NCBI GenBank assembly: GCA_044463945.1
Contig: JBIQLW010000003.1
Location: 1-64,000 of the forward strand
DNA from: 62-47 sp044463945
GTDB lineage: Bacteria > Pseudomonadota > Alphaproteobacteria > Rhizobiales > Xanthobacteraceae
Direction: 5' to 3'
Length of the DNA: 64,000 nucleotides
The notes below the pieces were generated by a model. It worked only from the letters and a program-made list of their open reading frames with translations, searched no databases and was not told the origin of the DNA. How positions within the stretch are numbered: position 1 is the stretch's first letter; every line of letters starts with the position of its first letter. A program made the translations under genes and the position numbers. Positions 31,511-40,111 of this stretch are shown in pieces.

Positions 31511-32986
31511 ATGGATGCACTGGTGATAGAGGATGCATCACGGTCGGAAGCGAGCACCAGCTTGGCGATCGGCCAGTTCATGACGCCAACTCTCGTTGCC
31601 ACGTTCATGGCGAACCTCTTTGGTGATCTGCCTGAAGAAGTCCGGCTACTAGATGCTGGTGCTGGTCAGGGTTCTCTTACCGCGGCGTTCGTCGCCGAGG
31701 CCTGCTCCCGAGACGTTCCGCCGCGTTCCATCTCTGCGACCGCATTCGAGTTGGACCCGGGGATGTTGCCGGGGCTTCAAAGGACAATGGAGTTGTGCGC
31801 CAAGGCGTGCGCTCGGGCCGGCGTGTCGTTCGAGCACGAAGTCATCAACGACGACTACATCCTTCGTTCATCGGACGCACTCATTGAAGGGCGCGGGATG
31901 ATGAGCTCGTTCGACTGTGCCATCCTCAATCCGCCCTATGCCAAGATTAGCAGCGGCTCGGCATGGCGGGGCGCGCTCCGCCTGATGGGGATCGAAACCA
32001 GCAACCTCTATACCGCCTTCGTCGCGGTAGCTCTCGAGCAGTTGAAGGATGGAGGCCAGATGGTCGCTATCACGCCTCGGAGCTTCTGCAACGGGCCGTA
32101 CTTTGTCTCATTCCGCCGACAGTTGCTCGAGGCGGCCGGGATCGAGCGCATCCATCTCTATGGGTCGCGCCGCAAGGCTTTTGCCGAGGACGCGGTCCTT
32201 CAAGAGAATATCATTTTCCGACTTACCAGAGGCACGGCGCAGCCCGAACGCGTTTGCCTCTCGACCAGTGATGGTCCGTCCGCTGAAATCAGCGCGCGGA
32301 TGGTGCCATTTTCAGAGGTTGTCGCACCGGAGGACCGGCAGCGCTTCATCCGGTTGCCGATCACAGCCGAAAATTCGGCGCTTGCCGACAAAGTGCGCGC
32401 GCTGCCTGCCACGCTTGCGCACCTCGGGATCAAGATTTCTACCGGCCGCGTAGTCGACTTTCGCGCACGAGAGCACCTGCGCAAGATGCCCGAGGATGAC
32501 ACGGTGCCTCTGATCTATCCGATGCACTTCAATGGAGGTTCGGTCGTTTGGCCGAAGCCGGAAGGGCGGAAGCACAATGCGCTCGCGTTGAACGAGGCGA
32601 CAATGGATGTTGTCGTGCCGCGCGGCATGTATGTCCTGACGAAACGCTTTACCTCCAAGGAGGAGAAGCGCCGGCTGGTTGCGGTAGTTTACGATCCCGC
32701 GGTGGTGGATGCGGAGTATGTGGGCTTCGAGAACCACCTCAACTATTTCCACGAGCATGGCCGAGGCCTATCTGAGGCGCTCGCAAAGGGAATGGCGATT
32801 TTCCTCAATTCGACAGCAGTCGATGAGTTTTTCCGCCAGTTCAGTGGCCACACCCAGGTCAACGCGACCGATATCCGTAACATGCACTTCCCGGATCGGG
32901 ATACGCTTGAACGGCTGGGCGCGCTCGCCGATAACGGCTGGCCGGACCAGTCTGTGATCGATGAAGCTGTCGAGGCGCTACTCTAG
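31511..32986 (+). CDS. N6-adenine DNA methyltransferase of a BsuBI/PstI-type RM system
   Basis: A 491-aa protein. Motif I LLDAGAGQGSLTAAFVAEAC (about 46-65) binds AdoMet, and motif IV DCAILNPPYAKISSG (NPPY near 138) marks an amino-methyltransferase. The C-terminal half (HFNGGSVVWPKPEGRKHNAL, HLNYFHEHGRGLSEALAKGM) is the recognition domain of Eco57I/PstI-like enzymes. I chose ATG 31511 over the TTG two codons earlier. Its stop overlaps by 2 nt the stop of the convergent nuclease gene. It protects the sites cut by that nuclease. Confidence 0.9.
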   Translation: MDALVIEDASRSEASTSLAIGQFMTPTLVATFMANLFGDLPEEVRLLDAGAGQGSLTAAFVAEACSRDVPPRSISATAFELDPGMLPGLQRTMELCAKACARAGVSFEHEVINDDYILRSSDALIEGRGMMSSFDCAILNPPYAKISSGSAWRGALRLMGIETSNLYTAFVAVALEQLKDGGQMVAITPRSFCNGPYFVSFRRQLLEAAGIERIHLYGSRRKAFAEDAVLQENIIFRLTRGTAQPERVCLSTSDGPSAEISARMVPFSEVVAPEDRQRFIRLPITAENSALADKVRALPATLAHLGIKISTGRVVDFRAREHLRKMPEDDTVPLIYPMHFNGGSVVWPKPEGRKHNALALNEATMDVVVPRGMYVLTKRFTSKEEKRRLVAVVYDPAVVDAEYVGFENHLNYFHEHGRGLSEALAKGMAIFLNSTAVDEFFRQFSGHTQVNATDIRNMHFPDRDTLERLGALADNGWPDQSVIDEAVEALL

Positions 32987-33984
32987 GTGAACGATTCCGC
33001 GAGGAAGTGCTTGGCTGGATCTCCCTGAATCCAGATGTAGGTGCCGACCGCGATATTCTGGTGCCGCTGCTGCCGAGCCGCCGCCTCCCGCCATGTTCGG
33101 TAGGCGGTGGTAAAATCGACGCCTGCCTTACCGCAGCGCTCAGCCATCCCGCGGAGCTGGTTGACCTTGTGAAGGTCCACTTCCCCGTCGCTGGTCACGG
33201 CTTCAATCACCCACAGTCGGTCCGTCACTGGGTTCCACAGCAGCACGTCCGGCATGGCGTCCGCCAGAGTCAGTCGGATGCCGGCGGCATCGAGTTCAGC
33301 TCGTTGCTCATCGCGGATTCGGTCACCATCACCATCGTCCACGTAGATCACGCGGTAACCCGGCAGGAAGCGCGCTGCGTAGTGATCGATCGACGATCGG
33401 ATCAGGTCGGAGTGACTGGTATCGACGAGCGCCCGAGACGCCTCTGCCATTTCAGCCTGAAATTCACGGCGCCGCCGCGTCTCGTCGCCGCTGGCCCACG
33501 TGCGCAGCATCGCCGGCCACTCATGGTCAGGCGCCTGTAGTATCGCCTTGAAGTCCTCCGCTAGTCGATAGGAGGAGTTCCCCGACTTGGCGACAACGTG
33601 ACCTGCAATGAATGCACCTTCGTGCAACGTAACCGCCTCGATCCCTCCGAGGTCTCGCAGCGGCTTGATCCAGTAGTCGCGTCCTTCCCGGTCCAACTTC
33701 CCTCCGCCACGCTGAAGGATGCCGATGTGGCACCCGAGGTGGGCGGTAGTCGCGCCATCGGCGATGGTCGCACCTTCGGGCGCCCTGGAGAACCAACTGG
33801 GCGTTTCGTCGTCGAGCAGGGCAAACACCGCATCGACCAGTTCGGTATTCTGATCGAGGTCTAATTGGCGTAGCACGTCTCGCACTCGCTGCTTGGCGAT
33901 ACCCTGGAATTCGTTTGGCACCGCTTGGCCGCCATTTTCGATGCGGGCCGCCCGCAGGCGCGCTACTTCATCATGCAGTGCCAT
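32983..33984 (-). CDS. BsuBI/PstI-family type II restriction endonuclease
   Basis: A 333-aa protein. The N-terminal part (EFQGIAKQRVRDVLRQLDLD, VFALLDDETPSWFSRAPEG) is the helical DNA-binding region. The C-terminal nuclease domain has GYRVIYVDDGDGDRIRDEQR, MPDVLLWNPVTDRLWVIEAVTSDGEVD (PD...EAV, a PD-(D/E)xK variant) and HKVNQLRGMAERC. This matches the BsuBI_PstI restriction family, whose members read CTGCAG; whether this one does is not certain. It is convergent with its methyltransferase. ATG 33982-33984 has AAGGGGCAGGG just upstream. It appears intact. Confidence 0.88.
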   Translation of the reverse strand: MALHDEVARLRAARIENGGQAVPNEFQGIAKQRVRDVLRQLDLDQNTELVDAVFALLDDETPSWFSRAPEGATIADGATTAHLGCHIGILQRGGGKLDREGRDYWIKPLRDLGGIEAVTLHEGAFIAGHVVAKSGNSSYRLAEDFKAILQAPDHEWPAMLRTWASGDETRRRREFQAEMAEASRALVDTSHSDLIRSSIDHYAARFLPGYRVIYVDDGDGDRIRDEQRAELDAAGIRLTLADAMPDVLLWNPVTDRLWVIEAVTSDGEVDLHKVNQLRGMAERCGKAGVDFTTAYRTWREAAARQQRHQNIAVGTYIWIQGDPAKHFLAESFT

Positions 33985-34123
33985 CCCTGCCCCTTGTTCC
34001 GAGAAGCGGTGGCCTGCGCCCCTCGCCTCATGCGGTTGGATGCAGGCGAGTGCCGCCGAGTGCTATTCGGCTGCTTGCCTAGCATGCGATGGCGCGCGAC
34101 ACAGCCCCGGAGACAGGCAAAAT

Positions 34124-34141
34124 GTTGAGGTGGCGTTGAGG
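34124..34141. repeat. 18-bp direct repeat, right copy
   Basis: GTTGAGGTGGCGTTGAGG, identical to 13115-13132 and in the same orientation, lies just before the terminator of tRNA-fMet copy 2 and inside the right 52-bp repeat. Confidence 0.6.
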
Positions 34142-34142
34142 C

Positions 34143-34176
34143 AAAAAGAAAAGCCCCGGCGCGGGCGCTGGGGCTT
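34143..34176 (-). terminator. Terminator of tRNA-fMet copy 2
   Basis: On the minus strand a stem AAGCCCC / GGGGCTT (34176-34170 and 34157-34151) is followed by TTTTCTTTTT. It lies about 30 nt beyond the tRNA 3' end and fits a rho-independent terminator for that transcript. Confidence 0.8.
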
Positions 34177-34207
34177 GTTCGTATACCGCTGATAATGCGG
34201 GAAGTTT

Positions 34208-34287
<80 letters not shown>

Positions 34288-34757
34288 AACTGGTGCGCGC
34301 CTTCTTTGTCCGGCGAACAGGGGGCTGTTCAACGCCATGGGGCGTCGATCGATCCCGGCTGGAGACGTCCTGAGAAGGCAACCACGGCAAGAGCCGGTGG
34401 CGCGGGGGGTATGTATCAATGCCCGCCGCCTTTGGGAAGGGGCTGCGGCCATCTTTTCAGGATTTTATGGCATCGCCCGACGCTTTTATAGCATGGCCCG
34501 ACCCGGGGCTCGACGCCAGCGATGGCCCGCCCAGGGCGACGGGGTCCCCGGCCGCGGCCTCACCAGCTTCCAGCGAACGCACCGGCGGCCAGGACGCCGC
34601 GATTGCGATCCGACGTGCCTCGATCCGGCAAGCCTCGATCCGACATGGCCTGATTCGACATGGCTTGGCCGCGCCAGGCGGCGGTATCCACGTCGCACGA
34701 AAGCGCTATAAATCCCGGCGCATCGTTCGCTATCATCCGGCATCGGGGAGAAACGCC
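34288..34757. other. 470-bp intergenic region with short tandem repeat
   Basis: No convincing gene. The side next to the tRNA (34288-34340) must hold its promoter; a weak TTGAAC-17-ACAAAG is present on the minus strand. At 34606-34666 four imperfect tandem units of 15-16 bp occur (CGATCCGACGTGCCT, CGATCCGGCAAGCCT and variants). The frame is open upstream of the SDR gene, but a good ribosome site is seen only before 34758. Confidence 0.5.
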
Positions 34758-35540
34758 ATGGATTTGGGAATCAAGGGCCGCCGCGCGCTGGTCTGCGCAT
34801 CGAGCAAGGGCCTGGGGCGCGGCTGCGCCATGGCGCTGGCGGCGGAGGGCGTGCATCTCACCCTCACCGCGCGCGGGGCCGAGACGCTCGCCACGACCGC
34901 CGCCGAGATCCGCAAGGCCCATCCCGGCATCGAGGTCGTCGAGGTCGCCGGCGACATCACCACGCCGGAGGGCCGCGCCGCCGCGCTCAAAGCCTGCCCG
35001 GAGCCGGACATCCTGGTCAACAACGCCGGCGGCCCGCCGCCGGGCGATTTCCGCAGCTTCACCCGCGACGACTGGATCAAGGCGCTCGACGCCAACATGC
35101 TGACGCCGATCGAACTGATCAAGGCCACCGTGGACGGCATGATCGCGCGCAAGTTCGGCCGCATCGTCAACATCACCTCGGCCGCGGTGAAGGCGCCGAT
35201 CGACGTGCTGGCGCTGTCGAACGGCGCGCGCAGCGGCCTCACCGGCTTCGTCGCCGGGCTGTCGCGCAAGACGGTGCGCCACAACGTCACCATCAACAAC
35301 CTGCTGCCCGGCCCGTTCGACACCGACCGCATCCGCAGCGTCGTGGCGGCCCAGGCCAAGGCGGCCGGCGTCTCCACCGATGAGATCGTCAAGCAGCGCG
35401 CCGGCGAAAATCCCGCCGGCCGCTTCGGCGATCCCGAGGAGTTCGGGCTCGCCTGCGCCTTCCTGTGCGGCGCGCGGTCGGGCTTCATCACCGGGCAGAA
35501 CCTGCTGCTCGACGGCGGCGCCTTCCCCGGCACGATGTAG
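34758..35540 (+). CDS. Short-chain dehydrogenase/reductase family protein
   Basis: A 260-aa Rossmann protein. It has the nucleotide-binding CASSKGLGRGCAMALAAEG (12-30), DILVNNAGGPPPGDF and the C-terminal GFITGQNLLLDGGAFPGTM. The usual active-site Ser is present (ITSAAVKAP), but the expected YxxxK is replaced by LSNGARSGL, so this belongs to a divergent SDR branch and its activity is uncertain. A GGGGAG ribosome site precedes the ATG. It heads a same-strand run with a metallo-hydrolase, an FAH-family hydrolase and a GST, suggesting a catabolic or detoxification role. Confidence 0.88.
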   Translation: MDLGIKGRRALVCASSKGLGRGCAMALAAEGVHLTLTARGAETLATTAAEIRKAHPGIEVVEVAGDITTPEGRAAALKACPEPDILVNNAGGPPPGDFRSFTRDDWIKALDANMLTPIELIKATVDGMIARKFGRIVNITSAAVKAPIDVLALSNGARSGLTGFVAGLSRKTVRHNVTINNLLPGPFDTDRIRSVVAAQAKAAGVSTDEIVKQRAGENPAGRFGDPEEFGLACAFLCGARSGFITGQNLLLDGGAFPGTM

Positions 35541-35594
35541 CCGCCTACAATCGCCGGATACATCCGTCGCATCGCTCTTTGGGAGAACGCCCCC

Positions 35595-36437
35595 GTGAAC
35601 TGGACAGTCGGCCGGGTCAGGATCACAAAAATCGTCGAGATGGAAACCGTGGGGCACACCCGGTTCATCCTGCCTCAGGCGACGCCGGATAAAATCCAGC
35701 AAATCCCCTGGCTCGCGCCGCGCTTCGCCAACGACGAAGGGCGGCTGCGCATGAGCGTCCATTCGCTGGTGGTGGAAACGCCATCGCAACGCATCGTCGT
35801 CGATACCTGCATCGGCAACGACAAGGAGGGCCGCGGCGTGCCGACCTGGAATCGGCTGCAAACGCCGTTCATCGAAACCATGACGGCGGCGGGCTATCCG
35901 CCGGACAGCATCGATCGCGTGATCTGCACCCACCTGCACGTCGATCACGTCGGCTGGAACACCCGGCTCGCCGGCGGCAAATGGGTGCCCACCTTCCCCC
36001 GCGCGCGCTACGTTTTCGGCAGGACCGAATACGATCACTGGGCCGCGCACAGCGACACCCCGGAGCACCGCGCGGTGTTCGACGACTCGGTGAAGCCGAT
36101 CGTCGAGGCCGGGCTGGCCGATCTGACCGCGAGCGACGCCCGCCTTTCCGACGAGATCACCCTGATCCCGACGCCCGGCCACAGCCCCGGCCATATGAGC
36201 ATCCTGATCCGCTCCGACGGCGAGGAGGTGCTGTTGACCGGCGACGTCGCGCACCATCCCTGCCAGATGGCGCATCTCGACTGGTCCTCGACCGCCGATT
36301 CCGATCCCGTGCAGTCGATCGCCACCCGCCGCGACCTGTTCGGCCGCTTTGCCGATACCCCCACCCTGGTGATCGGCGGCCACTTCGCCGCCGGTCATCT
36401 CAAGCGCGACGGCGACGCCTTCCGCCTCGACGCATGA
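35595..36437 (+). CDS. Metallo-beta-lactamase-fold hydrolase
   Basis: A 280-aa protein from GTG 35595 (GGGAG upstream). The zinc motif is RVICTHLHVDHVGWN (HxHxDH) near 111-122, with further ligands in PTPGHSPGHMSILI and LTGDVAHHPCQM and the final His in VIGGHFAAGHL. This is the lactonase/quinone-hydrolase-like branch of the MBL fold, not a beta-lactamase. It lies 54 nt after the SDR gene and is probably in the same operon. The substrate is likely a lactone or ester intermediate, by context only. Confidence 0.88.
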   Translation: MNWTVGRVRITKIVEMETVGHTRFILPQATPDKIQQIPWLAPRFANDEGRLRMSVHSLVVETPSQRIVVDTCIGNDKEGRGVPTWNRLQTPFIETMTAAGYPPDSIDRVICTHLHVDHVGWNTRLAGGKWVPTFPRARYVFGRTEYDHWAAHSDTPEHRAVFDDSVKPIVEAGLADLTASDARLSDEITLIPTPGHSPGHMSILIRSDGEEVLLTGDVAHHPCQMAHLDWSSTADSDPVQSIATRRDLFGRFADTPTLVIGGHFAAGHLKRDGDAFRLDA

Positions 36438-36544
36438 TAGCCCCGCTTTCCTTCCAGCCAGGGGCGTGCGATCGCGCGCTGCCCCCGAATATGAACCCAG
36501 ACTCGTTTCAGGTTGAATTGACGCGGATCCCCCAAACACTGCCG

Positions 36545-36585
36545 TCATTCCGGGATGCGCGCGCTGGCGCGCCGGCTCGGAATGA
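36545..36585. repeat. Intergenic palindrome
   Basis: TCATTCCG at 36545-36552 pairs with CGGAATGA at 36578-36585, and GCGCGC blocks within extend the hairpin. It resembles the dispersed palindromic intergenic elements of Bradyrhizobium relatives. It lies between the metallo-hydrolase and FAH genes. Confidence 0.5.
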
Positions 36586-36648
36586 TCGGGTACGGGTCGA
36601 TTCAACCCGATGCGAAACCGCTCTCAACAAACCCGCAAGGAGACGACG

Positions 36649-37491
36649 ATGAAACTCGTGAGATATGGCGCAACCGGCAGCGAGAAGCCCGGACTGATCG
36701 ACGCATCGGGCCAGTTGCGCGACCTGTCCGGCGAGATCGCCGACCTCGGGGGCGAGGCGTTCTCCCCGGCGGCGCTGGCGAAACTGGCGGCGCTCGATCC
36801 GGCGAAGCTCCCCGCCGTCAGCGGCTCGCCCCGGCTCGGTCCGCCGGTCGGAGGCCAGCCGAAGTTCATCGCCATCGGCCTCAACTTCGCCGACCACGCC
36901 GCCGAATCCGGCCTGCCGATCCCGGCCGAGCCGGTGGTGTTCATGAAGGGCGTCAACGCGCTGTGCGGCGCGCATGACAACGTCGAAAAGCCGCGCGGCT
37001 CGACCAAGCTCGACTGGGAGGTCGAGCTGGCGGTGGTGATCGGCACCCGCGCCAAATACGTCAGCGAAGCCGACGCGCTCAAGCACGTCGCCGGCTACGC
37101 GGTGTGCAACGACGTCTCGGAGCGCAACTTCCAGATCGAGCGCGGCGGTCAATGGACCAAGGGCAAATCCCACGACACCTTCGGGCCGCTCGGCCCATGG
37201 CTGGTGACGCCCGACGAGGTCGGCGACGTTCACAAGCTGGATATGTGGCTCGACGTCAACGGCCAGCGCCGCCAGACCGGCTCGACCGCGACCATGATCT
37301 TCAACGTGCCGCAGATCATCGCCTATCTCTCCGGTCTGATGACGCTGATGCCGGGCGATGTCATCACCACCGGCACGCCGCCCGGCGTCGGCATGGGGAT
37401 GAAGCCGCCGCAGTTCCTCAACGTCGGCGACGTCGTCACCCTCGGTATCGCCAAACTCGGCGAGCAACGCCAGACCATCGTGGCGGCCTGA
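36649..37491 (+). CDS. Fumarylacetoacetate hydrolase family protein
   Basis: A 280-aa protein from ATG 36649 with AAGGAGA upstream. It contains KFIAIGLNFADHAAESGLPI, VVFMKGVNALCGAHD, the metal-binding KLDWEVELAVVIGTRAKYVS (ExE) and YAVCNDVSERNFQIERGGQW, ending MPGDVITTGTPPGVGMG. This is the FAH / 2-oxohepta-3-ene-1,7-dioate hydratase-like fold, cleaving C-C bonds of acylpyruvates or decarboxylating oxaloacetate with Mg2+. The substrate is not determined by sequence. It fits an aromatic-catabolic cluster with the GST and SDR. Confidence 0.92.
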   Translation: MKLVRYGATGSEKPGLIDASGQLRDLSGEIADLGGEAFSPAALAKLAALDPAKLPAVSGSPRLGPPVGGQPKFIAIGLNFADHAAESGLPIPAEPVVFMKGVNALCGAHDNVEKPRGSTKLDWEVELAVVIGTRAKYVSEADALKHVAGYAVCNDVSERNFQIERGGQWTKGKSHDTFGPLGPWLVTPDEVGDVHKLDMWLDVNGQRRQTGSTATMIFNVPQIIAYLSGLMTLMPGDVITTGTPPGVGMGMKPPQFLNVGDVVTLGIAKLGEQRQTIVAA

Positions 37492-37585
37492 CGGGCAAGC
37501 GGCGGCGACGGCCGCATGTCATCGGCATGTCGCCGCACGGGCCCGCACCATCGCAACGGGACGCTGATATTAAAGGGACGCTGAC

Positions 37586-38203
37586 ATGAAGCTCACTTTC
37601 TCTCAAGCCTCGCCGTTCGCGCGCAAGGTCCGCATCTGCGCCATCGAACTCGGCCTGATCGACCGCATTGAGCTGGTGCCGACGACGGTTGCGCCGGGGA
37701 CGGCGAACGAACGCTACGCGCACGACGTCAACCCGCTGCGCAAGCTGCCGGTGCTCATTCTCGACGACGGCAGCACCATCGCCGACTCGCTGGTGATCTG
37801 CGAATATCTCGACGATCTGGCGGGCGGCGGCAGGATCATGCCGGTGAGCGGCGCGGCGCGCTGGCAGGTCAAGACCGAGCATTCGCTGTTGCAGGGGATG
37901 CTCGACGCCATGCTGCTGTGCCGCTACGAGCGGATGCTGCGCCCCGAAAGCAAGTTCTGGAAAGAGTGGTACGACGACCAGTGGGACCGCGCCTGGCAAG
38001 GCTTCGCGCGGTTCGAGGCGCGGCCCGACATACTGGCAAGGCCGCTCGACATCACCCAGATCGCGCTCACCTGCGCGCTCGGCTACGCCGATTTCCGCTT
38101 TCCCGATTGCAACTGGCGCACGGCGTTTCCGAAGCTCGCCGCCTTCAACGCCGCCATGCTGAAGCTCCCCTCGGTCGCGATCTCGCAGCCGCCGGCGGCG
38201 TGA
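37586..38203 (+). CDS. Glutathione S-transferase family protein
   Basis: A 205-aa two-domain GST. The thioredoxin-like N-domain has the active-site Ser/Pro region SQASPFARKVRI and the cis-Pro glutathione site LRKLPVLILDDGSTIADSLV with ICEYLDD. The C-domain is helical (GALGY-like motif CALGYADFRFPDCNWR). It should bind glutathione and conjugate or isomerise a small electrophile. It follows the FAH-family gene on the same strand, a pairing common in aromatic degradation (maleylpyruvate-type isomerisation), though this is inference. Confidence 0.9.
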   Translation: MKLTFSQASPFARKVRICAIELGLIDRIELVPTTVAPGTANERYAHDVNPLRKLPVLILDDGSTIADSLVICEYLDDLAGGGRIMPVSGAARWQVKTEHSLLQGMLDAMLLCRYERMLRPESKFWKEWYDDQWDRAWQGFARFEARPDILARPLDITQIALTCALGYADFRFPDCNWRTAFPKLAAFNAAMLKLPSVAISQPPAA

Positions 38204-38230
38204 GCGGGACAGCGGCGGCGGACGCCGGCA

Positions 38231-38773
38231 TCAATCGAACAGCGTCGGCGTGTAGTTGACGTAAGCGCCTTCGATCGCCAGCATCTTCAGCTTGGTGGCG
38301 ACGCCGCCGTTGGCCGAGAAGCCGCCCGGCTTGCCGCCGGCCGCCAGCACCCGATGGCACGGCACCACGATCGGACAGGGATTGCGGCCGAGCGCCTGGC
38401 CGACATCGCGCGACAGTTCGACGCCGCCGAGCCGCTTCGCGATATCGCCATAAGTGAGCGTCTTGCCCGGCGCGATGGTCCGCGCCTCTGTGTAGACGCG
38501 GCGGTGAAACTCCGGCACGCCGGTCATGTCCAGCACGATATCGGTAAGGTCGATCGGCTTGCCCGCCAGCAGTTCGGTCATCTCGTCGATGGCGTGCCGC
38601 ACGTCCGCCGGCGGCACCGCCTCCACGATCCCCTCATGGCGCTGGCGCAGCCGCAGCAGGGTCTTGTCCCGGCTCGTCATCGGCAACTGCACACCGACGA
38701 TGCCGCGCGCGCCCCACGCGACGCCGCAGCATCCGATCGCGCTCTCGAACAGGGCAAGGCAATAATCGGCCAT
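38231..38773 (-). CDS. ogt: Methylated-DNA-protein-cysteine methyltransferase (Ogt type)
   Basis: A 180-aa protein. The C-terminal domain carries TLTYGDIAKRLGG, the helix-turn-helix arginine region VGQALGRNPCPIVVPCHRVL with the alkyl-acceptor Cys in PCHRV, and GGKPGGFSANGGVATKLKML. It repairs O6-alkylguanine by transferring the alkyl group to its own cysteine in a suicide reaction. No Ada-type regulatory domain is present, hence Ogt class. It is convergent with the GST gene. Confidence 0.93.
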   Translation of the reverse strand: MADYCLALFESAIGCCGVAWGARGIVGVQLPMTSRDKTLLRLRQRHEGIVEAVPPADVRHAIDEMTELLAGKPIDLTDIVLDMTGVPEFHRRVYTEARTIAPGKTLTYGDIAKRLGGVELSRDVGQALGRNPCPIVVPCHRVLAAGGKPGGFSANGGVATKLKMLAIEGAYVNYTPTLFD

Positions 38774-38821
38774 CGCTTCCCCGCTGGTTCAGATGTGTTG
38801 CTTATGACGTTTCATGTTTTG

Positions 38822-38880
38822 ACGGAAACGCCGGTCATTGCCGGGCTTGACCCGGCAATCCATCATTTTCAGAAAGATGG
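38822..38880. repeat. Dispersed intergenic palindromic repeat, copy 1
   Basis: ACGGAAACGCC followed by GTCATTGCCGGGCTTGACCC and GGCAATCCATC, containing an inverted repeat ATTGCCGGG / CCCGGCAAT. A close copy lies at 54077-54139. Such elements are numerous in Bradyrhizobium-like genomes. Here it lies upstream of ogt. Confidence 0.7.
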
Positions 38881-39029
38881 ATGCGTGGATCAAGTCCGCG
38901 CATGACGATGGATGATTCCGCCAAAAGCAGAAAGCATCCAGGTAATTTAGCTGGTACGGCCCACGCGACGCCACCCGGATTCCGGCTCTCGCACCGGCAT
39001 CCGCAAACCATCCGAACGATGGGAATATC

Positions 39030-39341
39030 TCAGACCTCGACCGCCGCCTGGCTGGCGCGCGTCTTGCGCGACCCCGAGGTGAGGAACTCGACGCCGATCT
39101 CATCGCCGTTCAGCCGGATCAGGCGGCAGCGGCGATAGACCAGCCCGCGCGACGACAGCAGCAGGAAGAACTCTTTCAGCTCCAGGCCCTCGAACGAACC
39201 GTTGACCGACAGCCGCGCGCCGCTGTCGGAGATATCCTGCAAGGTGCAGTCGCGCCGCCAGGTGCCGTCGATGGCCATCATCTGAACCGCGACGCCCCGC
39301 TCAAAACCGACCCGCGGATTCCTGCGACTCTCCCACCCCAT
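39030..39341 (-). CDS. PilZ-domain protein
   Basis: A 103-aa single PilZ domain: RRNPRVGFERGVAVQMMAI (RxxxR c-di-GMP-binding arm, although the loop is slightly altered) and DISDSGARLSVNGSF (the D/NxSxxG motif), then LVYRRCRLIRLNGDEIGVEF. It probably senses cyclic-di-GMP and acts through protein contact. A monocistronic gene. Confidence 0.85.
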   Translation of the reverse strand: MGWESRRNPRVGFERGVAVQMMAIDGTWRRDCTLQDISDSGARLSVNGSFEGLELKEFFLLLSSRGLVYRRCRLIRLNGDEIGVEFLTSGSRKTRASQAAVEV

Positions 39342-39555
39342 GGCTGGAACTCCATTGCGGCGAAACGACTACGACAAACAACGTGCGGCACCGCTTCCCG
39401 CAATCCGGACCAGCCGGCTCGGGCCGCCCTCACGATGAAGCGGCATACCGGCATTTTCCGGATGACGGCAGTAAGTCCCTACCGGAAACAACTTTCGATT
39501 GCGTTAAACCGCCGCTACTAGCCTCCGGTTCCTCCCAACGACAGTTCCTCCCAGC

Positions 39556-39582
39556 AAAAAGGGCCTGCCGTGGCGGGCCCTT
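39556..39582 (-). terminator. Terminator of the His/Tyr-rich exported protein gene
   Basis: On the minus strand a stem AAGGGCCCGCC / GGCAGGCCCTT is followed by TTTTT. It lies about 30 nt past the stop at 39611. Confidence 0.75.
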
Positions 39583-39610
39583 CCGGATGACAGCGTACTG
39601 CCGTCCGCGG

Positions 39611-39892
39611 TCACCAGCGCCGATAGTGCCGGTGATGATAGTGGCGGTGCGGAACGTAGACGCGCGGCACATACACACGCGGCGCATAATAACGGCGGTG
39701 GTGCCGATGATAATGCCGATAGTGCCGACGGTGACGGTACTGAACCTCGGTGACCGCTCCCGACGCGCCTTCCGCCATCGCGGCGGAGATTCCGGGATTG
39801 ACGGGCGAGGCTGCCTGCGCCTGCGGCGTGGGCGCCGCTACGACCAGTAGTCCGCCGATGGCAAGGAGGCCAAGAACTTTTCGGATCAACAT
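39611..39892 (-). CDS. Small exported His/Arg/Tyr-rich protein
   Basis: A 93-aa protein. It has a signal peptide (MLIRKVLGLLAIGGLLVVAA, cleavage after QAQA), then a short linker and a basic repeat-like tail of HRR, HYR, YYAPR and VYVPR units (HRRHYRHYHRHHRRYYAPRV). Periplasmic or surface-exposed. The histidine density suggests metal or polyanion binding. Similar proteins are common and uncharacterised in this group. Confidence 0.75.
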   Translation of the reverse strand: MLIRKVLGLLAIGGLLVVAAPTPQAQAASPVNPGISAAMAEGASGAVTEVQYRHRRHYRHYHRHHRRYYAPRVYVPRVYVPHRHYHHRHYRRW

Positions 39893-40111
39893 CGATCTTC
39901 TCCTTCATGGGTCGCGTGAAAGACGAACACCGGTCGCTAATCGGTGCATGAAGGAAGGCTAGAAGCGTTCACGTGAACTGAAACTGAACGGCCCTGCGAC
40001 AAACAGTGCGCGCCGCAAGTTCCCTTTGTGCCGCCGCATCCGATGTGGATAAGCTCCACGACGGAACTGTGCCGTCAGATGGACGAAAATGCGGCGCGAT
40101 TGTGAGGGTGG

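Noticed and set aside
34560..36605. A 681-codon minus-strand frame across the SDR and metallo-hydrolase genes
   Set aside because: Shadow of two recognised plus-strand genes; Asp/Arg/Gly-rich product with no domain.
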